Assembly: GCF_024713945.1 (NCBI RefSeq)
Contig: NC_134683.1
Span: 1,416,501-1,480,500 of the forward strand
Direction: 5' to 3'
Source: Dermatophagoides farinae
Lineage: Eukaryota > Arthropoda > Arachnida > Sarcoptiformes > Pyroglyphidae
Length of the DNA stretch: 64,000 bases
Shown piece after piece: positions 35,927 to 48,720 of the stretch. The first letter of the stretch is position 1. Every line of letters begins with the position of its first letter. The position numbers and the translations under genes were made by a program. Below the pieces are notes generated by a model. It saw nothing but the letters and a program-made list of their open reading frames with translations. It made no database searches and was not told where the DNA came from.

Positions 35927-36211
35927 TTGATATTTGTTTCATGCTTAGTAGTAAAAATAGACATTAAGCTTAGCGATCTAAATCTGGATAGACCAGACAC
36001 ACACGCGCGCGCAAACACAGTGAGTTCCAGTTGTTACCCAAAAAAAGTCAAGTTAATCGATTTTTATGATCCAAAACAATGTGGACCAGAGCAAGAAAAA
36101 GATTTAGGATATTTGACTTTACATTCAATTATTTCATTGATTCATTCATTCATTCTGTATGATCAAATATATAGGACACAAATGTTTTTGGTGTTGCGAT
36201 TTGGGAATTAA
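35927..36211 (+). CDS. Weak candidate ORF, 94 aa, unknown
   Basis: The open stretch has mixed codons rather than a simple repeat, especially its middle (YPKKVKLIDFYDPKQCGPEQ, then KDLGYLTLHS), unlike the repeat-derived frames around it. It has one (AC)n-encoded patch (THARAN). I recognise no motif, no flanking gene and no promoter. It may be chance open sequence or an internal exon read past its ends. Confidence 0.15.
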   Translation: MIFVSCLVVKIDIKLSDLNLDRPDTHARANTVSSSCYPKKVKLIDFYDPKQCGPEQEKDLGYLTLHSIISLIHSFILYDQIYRTQMFLVLRFGN

Positions 36212-39200
36212 GTTGTCCGTTGTACGTTCACGATTGTAATCGACCCCAATAATTTTTTTTGGTATATGAAAACCATAGAATAACTTGCGTGACTCATCAT
36301 CATCATCATCAATGGTTCAATTGTTCTAACGGTGATGATGATGATGAACTTTGACCTTGGTCCTGGGTCCCGGATTGACAAAAAAAAATTCGGACCAGCT
36401 GTAACTGTGTTATTTTCATAAACATCGATAATTATATATAGACATTAACAATGAAAAAAACAGACACACACACACACACATTCACTTGGAGTTTTTTTTA
36501 TTTATCGATATTTATAAAAATAAATTCAGGTTAATCAGGTAAATAAGCAATCAAGGAAAATTTTTTCTTTTTTTCATTTCGACCAAACTAAACCAAACCA
36601 AACCAAACCAAATAAAAGCAAAGCAAAGTAGAAAAAAACACACAAAAATTGAATTAAATCCAAAAAAAAAAATCGTAAGCAAAGGGGCAAACACACAAAT
36701 ACATAATCATCATCATACATTAAAATAATCAAATCATAATATCGACATCATGATCATCATCAAAAATATCGACAGAAAAATGAAAATTTTTTCACAACAT
36801 TACACTGTGTATTGAAGTGATCCAAAATAACCAAAAAAAAAAAAAAAAAAACCAACAGCAACATGCAACATGTACAAAATCAAAACAACATATATATTCG
36901 AAACATTTCAAAATATTTATATGATGATGATAATTATGATTTTGCCGATGATGATGATGATGATGATGACAGAAATTGAACCAGTTTACATATATATAAA
37001 GATAGAGATAGTTATCATAATAAAATACCCCATGTTCAAAACTCAATTAGTAACTGGAAAAGAAGAAATTAAAAAAAAAATTACACATCATATTCAATTT
37101 TTCATCAACCATTTTTCATTTAACCATCATCATCATCATCAATATCAATATATTATTATTATTATTAGTAAGTAATTAGAAACCTGAACCTGTCGACAAG
37201 AAAAAATAAAATAATTGGAGCCAAAAAAATCAAACAAAATTTCATTCAATTGAATTTTTTTTTTTTGTGTACACACAACATTACAAGAGTTAAATTACCG
37301 TTAATTTTATTACATACACACTTACACACACACAAAAAAAAGAGGAAACTTGATACCTTTGGCCACTTTGTGTGTGTGTGTGTGTGTGTCCACTTTATAT
37401 TATGATTATCATATATGATCACAAGTGTGATGTATTATCGTACATGAATAAAAATCAGACGTAAAAAAAAGAGTTAAAATGATTTTTATAATGGTTCAAT
37501 GGTTCGTGACATACATATATATCAACAGGCCAATCAAAACCAGAAACAAGAACTTTTTATTATTGTTACAATAATCGTTAATCCCTTCTTAACGGTAAAA
37601 AATTTGATCTGAAATCAAATCGGTGGTAACATTGTCGATAATCATGATGATGATGATGAGAAGTGGTTGGTGGTCAGACAGTGGCTCCTTTTTTTGTTCA
37701 CAAGGACCCTTTTACAACAAGCTAACTGAATGAATTACTGAAATAACAAAAAAAAACAAATAGACAAGCTACAATTGGATGACAAACATGCACACACAAA
37801 CACACAACAACAACAACAACAACAACAACAATGACATGACCAATTTTCATAATTTCTAATTCATAATTGTCAAGACTTATTTTTATCATAAAATCCGCCC
37901 ATTTGCGTAATTGAACAATTGTCAAAAATGATTATTGTCACTATACTTGTATAGGATTGGTTGACATTTTTTGTTTTTGTTTTGTTTGGTTTTGTTTCAT
38001 AAATATCCGGTTATTATAAAATTGTATTCAACATTTTGTTTATTTTATCATTTTGTTCTGAAAATTTATGAAATACAACAATCATCATCATCATCATCAT
38101 CATAATGGTATCCAAATGCAATTGGACTTTGTTTCCATTCACATTCATAAACACTACATGACGCCATTTTGTTGGTATGTGTGTACATATAATATATAGA
38201 ACTGGCTCATTTGTTTCATTTTTCATTTTTTTTTCGGTTCAAGGTGGCCATTATTTTTGTTTTTGCAGCTATAGCATTTTATTGTTATTGTTATGATGAT
38301 GATCATAGTTTGTTATTGTTGCCGGTATTTTATTCGTATTGTTGTTGTTTATGATGATGATGATTATGAGAAAAAAAAACGTTCAGGTTGCTGCTGCTGC
38401 TGCTGCTGTCGATGACGATAATCGCAATGAGATTGAAAATAAGGTTAACTAAACAAATCAACACACACACACATAGAGAGAGACAGACAGAGGCAACAAC
38501 AACAACAACAACAGGAAAATCCTGAGAAAATCCTCAACAAAAAAAAAAAAAAAAAACAGAAACGAAAATTATTTGAAAAAGTGGCAAATTCAGAAAAAAA
38601 TACGGTAGCACCGAAACAAAAATTTTCAAATTTTTTTGGAAAATTCATTTCTGAATTGAGTGAAAAAAAACAACAACGGAACCAGGAAGCCGGATTCTCG
38701 GAATTATTCCGTATTTCTAAGTAAATATGAACTTTGAAGAAAAGAAAAAATGTAAACTTTTGACGAAAATGAAGAGAAGAAAAAAAAATTTCATCAAATT
38801 CAATGAAGACTGAATGAGATATGGAGACACACCTAGATGGCAAATATGTAATTCATTCATTCATTCATTCATTCATCATCATCATCATCATAATACCCAT
38901 ACGGAAAGGCCAAAGTTGATGATGAACAACAACAACGAGAAAAAAAAGTTGAAAAATGATTGACCGATCGATGAACTTGGGTCATCATCATCATTTTGGT
39001 GGTGGTCTAAGAAGAAATAAAAAATTAATTGATTTTTAAATCATCATTTTTTTTGTTGTTCGAGAAAAAATTTTGAAACAAAAAAATCAGAGTTAATTGA
39101 AAAACAAAAACTATGCCCCCAAAAGAAAAAAAAATTGAAAATTCAAAGATTGCAAAAAATTGAAAAAAAATAAAACAATAGCCTGTGTGAATGTAAACAA

Positions 39201-39548
39201 CAACAGCAAAAATTGTTTTTCCTACTAATGAAAACATCCACTGAATGGTGATGACAATAGAAAGCAGCGAAAACAATGGTAAAATTAATGAATTGAAAAC
39301 AAGATCCATTTATGGTACACCATCATCATCAAGAGAAATAGATCCAGGATCAAAACAATGGGAGAAAAGTCAGAAGTGACAACAAAGAAAAAAAGTGATA
39401 GCTCCGATAGATAATCCATCAAAATATCACCTACGAGAAAATAAATTAAACAAAACAAAAACAAAACAAAAACATAACATAACGTTCAACTGTCATGCGT
39501 GTGTGTGTGTGTGTGTGTTTTCATCCCATTATAATCGTATGTGTGACA
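36212..39548. other. Gene-poor stretch 36.2-39.5 kb
   Basis: Contains a DR1-type nuclear-receptor element on the minus strand (36345-36357), (ACCAA)n at 36585-36610, (GCT)n at 38390-38408, (AAC)n, (AC)n and long A-runs. The cysteine- and phenylalanine-rich minus-strand frame at 38445-38843 reads through (CAA)n and A-runs and is not believed. Confidence 0.6.
36345..36357 (-). promoter_or_regulatory. DR1-type nuclear receptor element
   Basis: The minus strand reads AGGTCA-A-AGTTCA, a direct repeat of receptor half-sites with one-base spacing, the form bound by HNF4- and RXR/USP-class receptors. Sequence match only; no proof of use. Confidence 0.4.
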
Positions 39549-39731
39549 ATGAAGATGAATGAACCAAAAACGTATACGGCGGATTTTTTAGGTGATTCAC
39601 CACCACCACCACCACCACCATTATCGTTGGATTCTATCACTTTTTTTCAGGCGCATTCATTTCATTTGACCAGGTGTAAATATTGGTTGCCACCATTCAC
39701 CATAAACAAACTGGGCCAGGTGTTGTATTGA
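39549..39731 (+). CDS. Weak candidate ORF or first exon, 60 aa, proline run
   Basis: An ATG opens a 60-aa frame with a seven-Pro run (GDSPPPPPPPLSLD) and otherwise mixed codons (KTYTADFLGD, CKYWLPPFTINKL). An acceptor-like TTTTTTTCAG lies inside and a GTGTAA donor-like site follows ACCAG. It could be a real first exon or a chance frame; no homologue recognised. Confidence 0.15.
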   Translation: MKMNEPKTYTADFLGDSPPPPPPPLSLDSITFFQAHSFHLTRCKYWLPPFTINKLGQVLY

Positions 39732-42700
39732 ATTTTTTTTCATTTGAACAAAAAAACAAAACAAAACAAAACAATGGTGAACAGAAAAAAAAGAGACAAA
39801 CCAGATCAAATGGTAAAAAAAATCAATGTTCATTTGTGGTTAAATCCAGAGATTAGAAATAAAGTTAGAAATAACAAAGAAGAAGCAAGACAGATGAATT
39901 AAATGTTGAAATTGGTGAACAAGAAGAAATCGATGATTATTCACAAGCAAGTTAATGATGATGATGATGATGATGATCATAATGATGTGGATGATCATCA
40001 ACAATGATTGTCTGGGCAAATCTCGATAATCATGATGATGATGATCATGATGATCATCATCATCACCATTCAATTTAAATGAAAAAAATTATGCAAAATT
40101 CAGATTGACCAACATCATCATCATGTCATGGTGATTCAAAATTTGTTTCAAATTTTTTTTTTCATTTTTGACATATTCTTTACACATTATGATATGGTCA
40201 TCAACCACACACACATATGAATAATAATTCAGAATGAAAAAAAAGTTCATTATGAATTCAAAATATGTAAAAAAAACACACAAACAAACAAATGTCACAC
40301 ATATGTCTATGAGAATGTGTCATCCAGATCATTATCATCATCATCATCACCCATACAATATATTCACTCTCATCCACCCACCCACCAAACACACCGTATT
40401 TCCATCAACAGAAAAAAAAATGACAAACCACAAGCTACAATCAAAAATATGTTTTTCGTTATCAAACACTATTAATCACAAGCCCAACATATGAAAAAAA
40501 AACTCACACACACACACACACCCGAATCTTTGGACTTATGGAATTCATATTCATAATTTAATATCACTTCATTCATAGAGTGGGAGAGATAGAAAAAAAT
40601 GAACGGAAATTCTAGCCAAAACAACAGACCAAACAAACAAACAGAATAAAAATGAGAAATTTATTCAACCATAATCATTAAGTAAAATCTAATGGTCGTG
40701 GTGGTGGTGGTGGTGGTTTGATCATAATACAGATCATAAACTGAAGCACGTATATTTCGATAGAAGATGGCTAATATTCGTATGTTTCTCATATATGACA
40801 ATTTTCATTTGTAGATGAATGAATAAAATTATGAAATGATAAATGATGATTATACGAATGAATGAATGTTTGTTGTGGTCACACCCCAAAAATTTTTCAA
40901 TTTTTTTTCAAGAATTTCTCAAGTATGTGTGTGTGTGTGTGCGCGTCAAAATGATAGATTGCCATTCAACATTAACATTGTAAATTGATTTTCATTTTTC
41001 ATTGAAAATAATTATCAAGAATCAATAAATTTTTTTTTTTGTTGCATACATTCATAATCAAAGGTCATATTTTCTCGATGCTGCTGATGATGATGATGAT
41101 ATCTATCATCAGATTTTGTTTTATTTTTTTAACTAGCATAGGTCGCCGACACTTTTAATAATAATGAATAAAAAAAAAGTTATAATCATGATTCATGATT
41201 GAATTTGGAAAAAAAACAGGTATAGTTGAAAAAAAAACAAACATTAAATCAAAAAGTTGAATATATATATCGTTGTGTATAGATGGAGATGAAAATATGT
41301 AAACACTGTAAAACCTGTAAATCCATGATGATGATGATGATGATGATGATGGATAAAGTGAGATAAGATATTGATTTTCAATTCTGGAAATGAAAATCAA
41401 CCAAGCTGTCGTGGTCATCATCGATCGATCGATTGATGATATTGATGTTAATGATCATTTTTTTTATCATCATTGAGAACACTTGTTGTTGTTAAACTCA
41501 TATGATTGATGGTGACCTTTTTGTTTCACTTTCGTCGATCAAGATATTTTGTAAACTTTTTGGTCAATAATCAACATCATTGATTGCAGAATTTCTGTTA
41601 CATTAAATATTCCTAGTTTTTTTACGACCAAATGTCAAAGTTCATCACTTAATGTCATGTAAGGATCATCATCTTTATCATCAAAATAAAATTATGAACA
41701 TAATCATCGTTATCATCCACAACAACAACAACAACAAACGTAAAATTGATCGTGATGATCAGATTATCATCATCATCATCATCATTATTAAAATCATGAT
41801 TAACAGCAACAAAAAAAAAACATCAATATCGATAGGTCATCATCATCAACAGGACAACAAGAAAAAGGCGTTAATTGAATTCTTTCAATAGAAGTATAAA
41901 GTGGGGGGGACGGAAAAGGAATTAAATTCCTATTTCCATAACAACAACAAAAAATATGAATAAAAACTATTTTTATCCAAGTGCAAAAATGCTAAAGAGA
42001 GATTAAGTCAAAATAGAAAAAAAAGATGCTAATGATGAGAAAGAGTTATATATGTTTTTAATCCTTATCATATAATCATCATGTAATATATATACACGGT
42101 GAATGACATGTTATGTTATGTTAAGCTTATGTTTTTTTTTCTTCTTCTATCAATCCATGTTCCATTTATCTATTAGGACAAGAAAAAAAAAGAAGATGAC
42201 ACATGACACATGACAAATGACATATAATGACATATGATGATGATGATGATGAGACCGCACACAAGATTAATGGCAATTTAATCCTTTTCAAATAAATAAA
42301 TTATAATATTACATCATGTGGAAGGGTTTTTTTTAAATCAAACGATAATGGACATTATGATGGAATTGATTCAGTTCTGTCTTAAAAAAAAAATTTGTCG
42401 TCGTCGTCGTCCAGAGAAAATGAACATTTTTCTGAATTCGTTCACCTCAAGTGGTCATTATGAATTTTCATCATCATCATCATCATCATAGATTTCACAT
42501 CTTGAAAAGTTTATCTCACACACAAACACACACACAGAGAGAGATTCATCAGTATATGATGATTATCCGATATGTTAATTTTCAGATTTAATTTTAAATT
42601 TTCTTTAAAAGTTTTGAAAATTTTAATGCAAAATCAAGCACAAGTTTTTTTGTTTGTTAATGTCTGATTCTGATCTGATCTGTATGAATTGATTGATAGC

Positions 42701-45644
42701 TGTCCATCATTTGTCATTTGTCGATTAAATCACCACCAAATATTGTTTGTGTAGTGGTACAAACAATAATAATGTTGTCAGTTTACAAAATCTGAAAAAG
42801 AAATTTTTTTTCTTGGTTGAGATTAAAAATAATTTAAATGCAAATTTGATTCAATCAATCCAGATTATGTAAATCCATTTTAAGCAAGAGTAAGAAAAAG
42901 GAAGAAAAAGAAGGTGAAAACAAACAAAATCTGAATCCAGCTTGTTTCAAATTGACCGTTCCTGGATCACCATCATCATCATCATCATCATCATCGAAAT
43001 CGGTATTTGACAATCAGTAATCCAACAGAAAAAGATTAAAATCAATTAAACGGAAAAGATTTTGCAAAAAACAAAAAAAAAACTATGATGATGATGATGA
43101 AATGTTTTGACAGGTTTTTTTTTCATTTCATGTTTACTCCTGAAGTATTTTTCAAATATTTAAACATTGTAGCTTTTTTTCTGTAAATTCACAGTATGGT
43201 TGACCAATAGTTTGACGTCAAACAATCATCGTTTATCAATATATATTGGATGATGATTGTTTGTTTTGTTTTGTTTTGTCTTATTATTGTTAGTTTCCGT
43301 AAAAGGGTTGTTGTTCGGAAATTTTTTTTTTTGTTGTTGTTCTTTTTATCGGATTTATCGACAATGTGTGAAAAAAACTAAAGAATTTGATTTTCTTAAA
43401 TTGAATTTTTCTTTCTTTTTTTTTTGTTTTTTCATTGATTTCGTAAATTGTGAGGGCGGATATGCGACGGAGAAGAAGAAGAACAAATAAGGTGTTTATA
43501 AAAACACGCCGAATGAATGAGAAGAAATGTTTGAATTAAATATATAAAGATGTCGATATCGATTGAAAGAAATTTTTTTTTTAAATTTTTATTGAAACAC
43601 AATATCAATCAATCAATCACTATTATAGATCGATGAAGATAATCAAAAATTGTTTGAAAGAATAATAATGACATGGTATTGGCCATTTTTAAACGTGTGG
43701 CTAAATAGAGATTCATCACCATTTCGTCAATCAATTTGTAAAAAAAAATAAAATCTCATAATATGGTTGGCCATCAATTTTGACTAGAATGCCACCAGTC
43801 GTCGTCATAATCGTGGTCATATATGACCTTCATATCTTTGACATTCGGTTTTGATATTTGTTATTTATTTATTTATTTGCATTGATTTTTTTTTTTTTTT
43901 GCCAACATATTCAACATTGTCATTCAGTTGACTATATTCGGATTTCTTTCTTTCTATTTTTTTTTCTTTTTTCTTAAAAAAAAAAATCCTAAGAAGATTA
44001 CATTACAGAAACATATATAAAAAAAAATTCATTACTGGAGGCAAACACACAGTAACAACAATAACAACAACAACGACAATCTGAAAGTAAAGTTAAAAAA
44101 CTAGATCGAATTTTTTTCACTTATCTACTGTCAATATCTTTGAACAAGAAGCGACAGAACAAAAAAAAAATTGAAAATTCCAAGAAGAATATAAAAGTGA
44201 ATTGTTTGTGATTGTACAAAACCAAGCCCAAGGAGAAAGAGAGAGAGAGAGAGATAGTGCAGTATGCTGGATGTGTGTGTGTGTGTGTGTATAGCCGCCC
44301 ATATATTATGGCTAATCTTTTGGATACACATCAAACACACACACGTGCAAGCACGTGGATTATTGGGTCATTTTTTTTCAATGTATATTGAAACAGAGAT
44401 TGAAAAATTGCAAAAAAAAACTGAAAAAGACACAGACAGACAGACAGACACACAATCTCAGCATCATAATGGTGGCCAAATAATAATAAAAAAAAATTAG
44501 CAACAGAGAGAAAAAAAATCCCATAAAATAAAGCTGTCGTATATATACACAAAATTGAATTTTTGGTCATAAAAAAAAAAATTTTGAATTCAGAAACAGC
44601 AAAAAACGAAACCTTTCAAAATTCCATCAAGCACCATACTTTTTGATTTGAGAGTGAAATACTAGGGAAAAAAAATTTCAATTCAATTTGTAATTTGTAA
44701 TCGTCATGGAAAAAAAATGTCTGGTTAATCTTATCATCATCATTTCGGGAATTAGAAAATTACAAAATGAAAAATGCAAGAATTTCACCAAAGCAAACAC
44801 CGAAAAAAAAACCATTTATCGACCCCATTACCATAAAGCAGAACATTATTCATCTAGGTAAAAAAAAATCATATTCAGTGCTAGCCAGTATAAATATCAT
44901 TGGCAATATACACCCACACTGTTTCTTATCACAAGAAGAAATATTGTAATGAAATGATTAAAAGATTGTGAATATTTCATCTTGATGAAATGAGCACCCA
45001 AAAAAAGAGAGAAAAAAATAATTCAAATTTTTTCGCCCAAATGAAACAAATTGATATGAATTCAGCCAACATTATCATCATCATCATCATCATCATCCAC
45101 AGATTTTTGATGATTACCATAATTATTATTATGATATGTTATCATCATCACTCCTCCACACATTCAATGAGAAATTAAAAAAAAAATCATTTTAATCAAT
45201 CTAAATTGAAGAGAAAAAAAAATAGGTAGATAGATAGAGAAGAAACATAAATCAAATGTAAATGAAAATTATGTGATGATGATGATGATGACGATTCGGG
45301 TTTGTTTGATGAATTTTCAAAAATGACCAGTAAAAATTTTTTTTTAAATTTTCATCAAACAAACACCAGTGGCAATAATATATGGTGGGCGTATAGCAAT
45401 GGTTTCATCATCATCATCATCATCATCGATTGATCAAATTCATGATTCAGAGGGGAAAAAAACAAAAAAAAACTTTTCGTGATGCCCACAACAAAAAAAA
45501 AACAAAACACAAATGATGAATATCATCATCATCATATCTATAATTCGTGCAATTTACAATCAATAGTGATATCACGTATGTATTTGTATCAGTTCATCTG
45601 ACATCGAATAAATCATCTTTTTTTTTGTTTTGTTTTGTTTTTAG
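39732..45644. other. Gene-poor stretch 39.7-45.6 kb
   Basis: AT-rich with many (ATC)n/(ATG)n, (AC)n and (GT)n tracts (for example 40927-40946 and 44270-44291), a (GGT)n at 40697-40716, (GA)n at 44238-44254 and a hairpin at 45300-45364. No coding sequence I can support on either strand. Confidence 0.6.
45300..45364. repeat. 65-nt inverted repeat, miRNA-precursor-sized hairpin
   Basis: The 14-bp arms 45300-45313 (GTTTGTTTGATGAA) and 45351-45364 are perfect reverse complements. Pairing can extend inward through TTT/AAA and AAAAA/TTTTT with small bulges, leaving a loop around TGACCAGT. Size and shape are compatible with a pre-miRNA, but AT-rich DNA gives such folds by chance. Confidence 0.6.
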
Positions 45645-45840
45645 ATTTCATTCTGGAAATAACAACAACAACGAAAAAAAATCACCGATTCCATCTTGAA
45701 TCTTTTTCTATACCAGCACCAGTTTGTTGTCGTTCGTTCATATATGATAATTCATCATCGTTGAAAAGAAAAAAAAAATTGTCCGTTCCAGGAAGCGTTT
45801 GCCCAGCCCGAACACAACGTATATATTTATTACCTTTTTG
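45645..45840 (+). CDS. Weak candidate internal exon, about 65 aa
   Basis: A long pyrimidine tract ending TTTTTAG precedes an open stretch with mixed codons (HRFHLESFSIPAPVCCRSF, then KKLSVPGSVCPARTQRIY). It is followed by a donor TTTTTG|GTATAAG; phase 1 in, phase 2 out. No motif recognised and no partner exon found, so this is a candidate only. Confidence 0.18.
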
Positions 45841-48705
45841 GTATAAGCTGGTTTTGTTTTGTTTTGTTTTTTTTTGTTACTTTTCTCTCTCTCTCTTTTA
45901 CCACCAAACACCACTTGGAGGCGAATGAACTTGACATTCATTCACATTTGTAACACGAAATGTATCCTTCAGTTGTTTTTTTTTCCTGCAAACACACCAG
46001 ACATACATGTGTGCGTGCTTCAACACTAATTCATTCTAATGCTGAATTCAATGCTATGAAATAAAAATGTTAAATTTGAATGAATGAATGAATGAAAAAA
46101 AAATTGCAAATTAAAATGAATGGATCCTTCATCAATTTTGATCATCATCATCATCAAAATTCAACAAATTATCGAAAAATGCACACACACACACACACAA
46201 ATATACGACAAAAAAGAGTGGATTACCCTGTCGTGTTTGTGAATAAAATGGAACAATCCAGTTGAGGGAATTTTTTTTCCAGAAAAAAAATTCCCAGAGT
46301 AAAAAAAAACATCTCGCATACCCAAACAACAACCCGTAGGGTATGAATCATAGACGGAAATCGAATCGATTTTTTTTTTGGTCATCATATCGATATTTAA
46401 CATTTTTATTCATCAGTTTTTTTTCATCCCTCAAGGCAATCGAATGTAGATCAATGTTTTTTTTTGATTATTTACAGCGGAAATCGAAAAAAAAACTTTC
46501 CATTAAATCCTCAAACACACACACACACAGATGATGATGGATGGATTAAGTTTTCAAAATGAACGACTTATAATATTAAAGAAAGAGAATTTGATGATGA
46601 TGATGATGATGATGATAAAGGAACAATCACCCAGGACGAAAAAAAAATGGTAACAATTGACAATCATTGAAATTGTCCTATTTGTGTGTGTGTGTGTTTT
46701 CATCACTTGATGAATAATGTAGAAAAAAACATAAACGAAATAGACGAAATGAAAAAAGAAAAGACAATGGCCAAATACACATCCAAACCATCATCATCAT
46801 CATCCACCTACTGAACTTATAAACCTTACTATTAAAGCCAATTCGATTTCCATTGTGCATGTATGAGATTCCATTTCTATTGGAGATTGAATTCAAAACA
46901 AAAAACAACAACAACAGCAACTGATTTGAAATATGAAATTGAAAATATTAAATGATGTTTGAAGGCAAGAAATGAAAATCCATTTTGAAGGTCATGAAAA
47001 AAAATGACGATATTTCTACTGTGTGTATGTGTGTGTCTGTGTCCAGTAATTCAGAAATGAAAATTCATAATGTTTGTTTTGACGCTTTTATAAACCACAA
47101 TATGAACAAAATGAAAAAAATAACAACAACAACCAAAGAACAATAGAATCCATTGGTTTTATTCGAAAATTTCAATCATATCAAATGTCTTTGTATGCTC
47201 AATGTTGGTGTAATAATCATTCATGCACAAAAAAAAGAAAGAGTTTTTTTTGAATGAATATAAATCATCATGATGGAATCAAAAAGAAAATTGGCTTTTT
47301 TTTGGATCTATTTTGTTGTTGTTTTGTTTGACCACATGGATGGACGGACAAATTATGTCAGTGTCTAACAAAAAAGTGAACATTTACATATCATTTTTGT
47401 GTTTGTTTGTACATAATACATGGACCATACATACACAAATTACATGATAAAAATGATGTGAAAATTTTTTTTGTTTTTTATTTTTGCACTATGAAATTTG
47501 AGCCAAAATGTAACCAAGCCACATGTGGCCTTTTTTTTAATTTGCATCCATTACCATTGTCCTTGAACAAAAATGCGTGTGTGTGTGTTGGTTTGTGTCG
47601 AAGAACAAAGAACAAAGATGAAACAGAAATGAGAAAAAAAAATTTGTGTATTGGATGGGTTTCAATGGCCAGTGGGGAAAAAAATACCATTTCAAAATGA
47701 AAATTTTTTTTTTTTTTTTTTTTTGGTTCACAATTCACGGTTAAGACTATGGAGAGCTTGTGTTCTCACATATATGCATATCAAAAAAAAAAAAAAAAAT
47801 ATTTTTTCCTTAAACAACAACCAGAAACAATTCAATTTGGATTTCCAGCGCTTTCAAACAAATAAACAAAAAAAAAAACGGAATGGAATGGAACGGGAAA
47901 AAAGGGTTTAATAAAACGAATTCACCCATTTGGTTTTTTAAAAAAAAACTCATTGATTTATAAAGGAAACGTTTCCTATTCATACATTCATTCATTCATT
48001 CACCAACAATAAAATTCAGGAAAAGATAAAAGAATCCGATTTTTTTTCTTGGAAATCTGTCTTATACAGACACACACACACACACAGAGCACACAATCTC
48101 ATAATATGGATCATTCAAAGTTCAGATATACCATTATTAGCTATATATACGGTGTATGTAGGTAGATAAAGAAAGGTTAGTTTCTGAGAAGAAACAAAAA
48201 AAAATGGGCAGGGTAAATCATTATTATCCAATGGAAATTTTACAAAAAAAAAAATCTCATTGAATGATATAATCACAATTCAACCCTTTCATTATTATAC
48301 TAATCATCATTGTAATTATCATCATCATCATCAACATCATGTCGGCGACCTTGTTATATATATAGACATTCAAGGAAATGAACACAGAAGAAAAAATGTC
48401 AAAATCATAATGATGGAAAAAAAGGGGTTAAACCTAATGACCTAAAGATGAAAATGAAAAAAAAATTGAAAAACTCGGTCGATGCATTGTGTGTGTGTGA
48501 AAGAATTTCATATGAATTTATTCATCCATGTAAGAAGATGATAAATGTTGTTGTTGTTGATGTGACAATCAAATGAAATGTGGATCAAAACAAAACAAAA
48601 AAAAATTAAATGAATCTAGGTATAATTAAAAGAGTGAATGGTTTTTTTTCAATTTTTTTTTTGAAAAAATTAAAATCCAATCAACTAATTATCGATACGG
48701 ATCAA

Positions 48706-48720
48706 TGGTCATATTGACCA
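48706..48720. promoter_or_regulatory. Inverted-repeat (IR3) nuclear receptor-type palindrome
   Basis: TGGTCA-TAT-TGACCA is a perfect palindrome of receptor half-sites with three-base spacing, the geometry of steroid-receptor elements. Match by sequence only. Confidence 0.35.

Noticed and set aside
38445-38843. Minus-strand 132-aa Phe/Cys-rich frame
   Set aside because: Reads through (CAA)n, (AC)n and poly-A tracts, which create the Cys and Phe runs.
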